A stretch of DNA of 26,351 nucleotides. Origin: Bacteroidales bacterium (GTDB lineage: Bacteria; Bacteroidota; Bacteroidia; Bacteroidales; UBA3824). A program made the position numbers and the translations under genes. Location: NCBI GenBank assembly GCA_016293845.1, contig JAEDDH010000034.1, positions 1 through 26,351 of the forward strand, in the 5' to 3' direction. Position 1 is the first letter of the stretch. Each line of letters begins with the position of its first letter. The notes under the pieces are model-generated. The model searched no databases. It saw only the letters and a program-made list of their open reading frames with translations, and was not told where the DNA came from. This document shows positions 23,728-26,351 of this stretch, in pieces.

Positions 23728-24534
23728 TTACGCTTTTTTTGCCCTTTTTTCGTCAAATCGCTTCATAACCTCGTGCATATCATCTGTTGTAAGCTCAATC
23801 GCCCAAGTTTTGAACTGCTCTGGGAGTCCGTAAAAGGCCTCTGCCATGGCTGTTGCAATATCAGTCAGTGTGTCGCAGTCTCCGCCAAGACTCACCGCTG
23901 TTCTGATTACATCCTCAAAATCATCACCTTCCAAAAATGCAGTAATTGCTTCAGGACAGGTTTCCTGGCAGCTTTCTACGTGTCTGTAGTTCGGACGGAT
24001 TTCGTCACAAGTACGGCTCAAATCGTAACCAAACTCTTTTTCAACGTAATCTTTGATTTCTTCCTTAGACTTTCCGTTCCTAGCCATCCAGATGACCGAT
24101 GCAATAGACTCTGCGCCCTTCACTCCTTCCAGATGATTATGTGTTACTTCGGCACTCCATCTTGCAACCTCTCGTGTGCGTTCCAGAGTGTCAAAAAGCC
24201 AGCCCACAGAACTTACGCGCATTGCAGAACCATTTCCCCAGCTGTTGTAAGGTTTTGTATTTTCCATTGCAAGCCACATATAAAACTTTCTGCCATATCC
24301 AGCATGAGGATATTTGTGTCCCCAAAGCTGCATACTGGTTATAATTGCAGTCTTCATTGTGTTTTCATCTGCATCAAGTCCTGCCTTTAAGATTCCGTCG
24401 CACACTGCAATGGTCATAACGCTGTCATCTGTAAAACGCGGTTTTTTGCAAAAAAGCGGAAACTTCTTTGTCTTCGGGCTCCTGTCAAACTCATATGGCT
24501 GCCCGATAATATCTCCTAAAATTGCTCCGTACAT
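23728..24534 (-). CDS. ADP-ribosylglycohydrolase family protein (DraG-like)
   Basis: This 268-aa cytoplasmic enzyme probably removes ADP-ribose from a modified protein or nucleic acid. All dinuclear-metal motifs are present: GAILGDIIGQPYEF at the N-terminus, FTDDSVMTIAV (DDS), GNGSAMRVSSVGW and SLGGDCDTLTDIATAMAEAFYG (GGDxDT). Length is normal for the family (about 260-300). A Shine-Dalgarno AGGGAG (24541-24546, minus strand) lies 6 nt before the start and overlaps the stop of the upstream VWA gene (11-bp gap), so the two are one operon. Substrate and partner ADP-ribosyltransferase are unknown; none is in the window. Confidence 0.93.
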   Translation of the reverse strand: MYGAILGDIIGQPYEFDRSPKTKKFPLFCKKPRFTDDSVMTIAVCDGILKAGLDADENTMKTAIITSMQLWGHKYPHAGYGRKFYMWLAMENTKPYNSWGNGSAMRVSSVGWLFDTLERTREVARWSAEVTHNHLEGVKGAESIASVIWMARNGKSKEEIKDYVEKEFGYDLSRTCDEIRPNYRHVESCQETCPEAITAFLEGDDFEDVIRTAVSLGGDCDTLTDIATAMAEAFYGLPEQFKTWAIELTTDDMHEVMKRFDEKRAKKA

Positions 24535-24545
24535 AATGTTCTCCC

Positions 24546-25193
24546 TTATTTATTTTTTTCTTTAAAATGTTCTTCTATATCAGCCTTCCAGTTTGCTGCC
24601 ATAGCCTTACCCATACGGACATCCGAAACTGCCATGCTCATAGTCTCAAAGTTGATTGCTGTTCCCATTTCGTCACATTCGTAGCGCACTGCTCTGTCGG
24701 CCCTGATTCCAATCTTGCTTGCTTCCCCAATTGCATCGATATTCGCACCAAGGAAAACAAACTCCCAGCCGTATTTTTCCGTCTGGCGTTCAATCATCTT
24801 TTTTATTTTTGGATAGGTGTATTTGCTGCTGGAATTTTCTTCGCCGTCAGTTATAATTACAATGATTGTTTTTTCCGGGCGGTCTTCATCGCGAGCATAT
24901 TTATGAACATTCCCAATGTGATGTATTGCCCCGCCGATTGCATCCAGAAGTGCCGTGCTACCGTCTGTCTGATACTGAGCTTCTGTCATCGGCTCAATCT
25001 TTTCAATCGGCACCCTGTCGTGAATCACCTGACTGTAATGGCTGAAAAGCACTGTAGAAACAAATGCCTCGCCTTCCACTTCTTTCTGACGCTTCAAAAA
25101 TGAATTGTATCCACCGATTGTGTCTTTCTCCAGTCCCGACATAGACCCACTTTTGTCCAAAATAAATACGATTTCTGTAAGTCCCTTCTTCAT
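24546..25193 (-). CDS. VWA domain protein (TerY-like)
   Basis: This 215-aa soluble protein consists of a single von Willebrand A domain. The metal-ion-dependent adhesion site is complete: DKSGSMS (D-x-S-x-S, residues about 13-19), the conserved Thr/Ser loop TDGSTALLDAI and ITDGEENSS. It resembles TerY-type cytoplasmic VWA proteins. I chose ATG 25193, which has a good Shine-Dalgarno AAGGAG (25203-25208) 9 nt upstream; the longer frame enters the CRISPR array and is an artefact. There is only a 10-bp gap between that site and the first CRISPR repeat (25219), so no independent promoter fits unless it lies within the array. It is followed by the ADP-ribosylglycohydrolase gene. Confidence 0.9.
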   Translation of the reverse strand: MKKGLTEIVFILDKSGSMSGLEKDTIGGYNSFLKRQKEVEGEAFVSTVLFSHYSQVIHDRVPIEKIEPMTEAQYQTDGSTALLDAIGGAIHHIGNVHKYARDEDRPEKTIIVIITDGEENSSSKYTYPKIKKMIERQTEKYGWEFVFLGANIDAIGEASKIGIRADRAVRYECDEMGTAINFETMSMAVSDVRMGKAMAANWKADIEEHFKEKNK

Positions 25194-25202
25194 AAGCCAA
25201 AT

Positions 25203-25208
25203 CTCCTT
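25203..25208 (-). promoter_or_regulatory. Shine-Dalgarno site of the VWA gene next to the CRISPR array
   Basis: AAGGAG on the minus strand, 9 nt before ATG 25193. It decides the start, and it sits only 10 bp from the array edge. Sites of this quality also precede the genes at 24534 and 23628, unlike most genes in the left part. Confidence 0.8.
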
Positions 25209-25218
25209 CCGCCGCAGC

Positions 25219-26351
25219 GTCTTAATCCTTGTTCTAATGGAATATGCTCTCTGATATTTACAAATCGGGACAATAAACATTAATAATGTAGTCTTAATCC
25301 TTGTTCTAATGGAATATGCTCTCTGATTCTTCAGGTAAACTTGAAACATCTGTTTATGAATTTGTCTTAATCCTTGTTCTAATGGAATATGCTCTCTGAT
25401 AGGCTTGTCGAAAATTGCAGAACACCGAGCCTAAGGTCTTAATCCTTGTTCTAATGGAATATGCTCTCTGATCGCGCAATGCGGCACTATGTTTGAAGCC
25501 TTTACGTGTCTTAATCCTTGTTCTAATGGAATATGCTCTCTGATACTGAATGGGTTATACCTAGTAGCTTTGAATTTGAGTCTTAATCCTTGTTCTAATG
25601 GAATATGCTCTCTGATTGAGGTAGAATCAGGACTTAGATACAAATCCGATATGTCTTAATCCTTGTTCTAATGGAATATGCTCTCTGATTTGAGCGGTAA
25701 AAACTGTACTACACTTTCTAAAGAAGGTCTTAATCCTTGTTCTAATGGAATATGCTCTCTGATAACCTTATGAGATTATGTTACGTAATCTGGAAAAAAG
25801 TCTTAATCCTTGTTCTAATGGAATATGCTCTCTGATTTTTATACAACTGATAAAACAACTGGGTTAGCATACGTCTTAATCCTTGTTCTAATGGAATATG
25901 CTCTCTGATTTGAGAGGAAAAGAATCTGAAGGTAGAAGACGTGGAGTCTTAATCCTTGTTCTAATGGAATATGCTCTCTGATGAATTCATTTGACCAGTT
26001 CGTCTGGTCAAATAGTTATAGGTCTTAATCCTTGTTCTAATGGAATATGCTCTCTGATATGGGGGAGGAAGTAAACAACAGAGGGTGGACTTATTGTCTT
26101 AATCCTTGTTCTAATGGAATATGCTCTCTGATGAAATATACGTTTACTGTCAAAAGGTAATATCTGAGTCTTAATCCTTGTTCTAATGGAATATGCTCTC
26201 TGATTACACATTACAAACAACTCCTCCGACAGAGGAGTTGTGTCTTAATCCTTGTTCTAATGGAATATGCTCTCTGATTATGATGATAAAGCCATAAAGG
26301 ATATATTTCTTAATGTCTTAATCCTTGTTCTAATGGAATATGCTCTCTGAT
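25219..26351 (-). CRISPR. CRISPR array: 16 repeats of 37 nt, 15 spacers of 35-39 nt
   Basis: Repeats begin at 25219, 25291, 25364, 25436, 25508, 25580, 25653, 25727, 25800, 25873, 25946, 26022, 26096, 26168, 26242 and 26315. All appear identical (GTCTTAATCC... GGAATATGCTCTCTGAT on plus). Spacers are all different, 35-39 nt (mostly 35-37). The last repeat ends exactly at the window end, so the array continues or the assembly stopped there. Direction is inferred to be minus: only 25 bp separate the left edge from the VWA gene start, leaving no room for a leader, and the minus-strand repeat ends GGATTAAGAC, similar to the ATTGAAAC ends of class 1 repeats. Repeat and spacer sizes fit type I or III better than type II (about 30-nt spacers). 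No cas gene lies in the window. Confidence 0.98.

Noticed and set aside
23632..24390. 252-codon plus-strand ORF opposite the ADP-ribosylglycohydrolase
   Set aside because: Cysteine-rich reverse-frame shadow; the minus-strand gene has all family motifs and a Shine-Dalgarno site.
25431..26220. Repeating ORFs in the CRISPR array (IREHIPLEQGL / QRAYSIRTRIKT peptides)
   Set aside because: These are translations of the CRISPR repeat in different frames; spacing equals the repeat-spacer period and no start signals are present.

Overview
The left 22.9 kb look like a plant-polysaccharide-degrading member of the Bacteroidales (gut or rumen type). Evidence: promoters of the Bacteroidetes form (TTTG, 20 nt, TAnnTTTG) at 198-229, 4007-4038 and 10019-10050; start codons mostly without Shine-Dalgarno sequences; lipoprotein signals on secreted enzymes; and a gene set for xylan and hexuronate use. 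The right 3.2 kb (about 23.15-26.35 kb) look different: tightly packed minus-strand genes with clear purine-rich Shine-Dalgarno sites, then a CRISPR array that runs off the window end. The change falls between a terminator at 22932-22982 and a lone CRISPR-repeat-like sequence at 23148-23184, and it may be horizontal transfer or an assembly join.

Layout. 1-1.2 kb: palindromic repeats around a first Rpn-type (PD-(D/E)XK) nuclease gene. 1.38-1.96 kb: an antitoxin-like ORF and a RelE/ParE-type toxin broken by a G7 run. 2.07-3.25 kb: GH10 xylanase lipoprotein. 3.3-3.9 kb: wrecked chemotaxis receptor gene. 4.08-9.94 kb: GH43 enzyme, GH43-like lipoprotein lacking canonical catalytic residues, hexuronate transporter exuT and uxaC. 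10.08-10.95 kb: second Rpn gene. 11.03-14.07 kb: SGNH/sialate-O-acetylesterase-type carbohydrate esterase and kdgK. 14.13-14.68 kb: AraC-family regulator remnant. 14.86-15.58 kb: EcsC/DUF697-like protein. 15.79-17.60 kb: radical SAM (HemN-like) protein fused to a NUDIX domain. 17.72-18.61 kb: third Rpn gene. 18.6-19.5 kb: AT-rich DNA without a recognisable gene. 19.89-22.28 kb: GH31 alpha-xylosidase/alpha-glucosidase. 22.29-22.91 kb: remnants of nitroreductase and flavodoxin/FMN-reductase genes. 23.15-25.2 kb: lone degenerate CRISPR repeat, truncated ORF, small membrane protein, ADP-ribosylglycohydrolase and VWA protein. 25.22-26.35 kb: 16 identical 37-nt repeats and 15 spacers, with no cas genes in the window.

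How it works together. The xylanase and GH43 enzymes would cut (glucurono)xylan, the esterase would remove acetyl groups, ExuT would import uronic acid, UxaC would isomerise it, and KdgK would phosphorylate 2-keto-3-deoxygluconate. Mannonate oxidoreductase and dehydratase, KDPG aldolase, alpha-glucuronidase and SusC/SusD are absent and must lie elsewhere. Several genes are decaying (toxin, chemotaxis receptor, AraC regulator, two reductases, a DUF4249-like fragment), and three Rpn genes and several palindromic repeat families lie between intact metabolic genes, which suggests frequent local rearrangement. In the right block, the VWA and ADP-ribosylglycohydrolase genes begin immediately beside the CRISPR array and may be transcribed from it.
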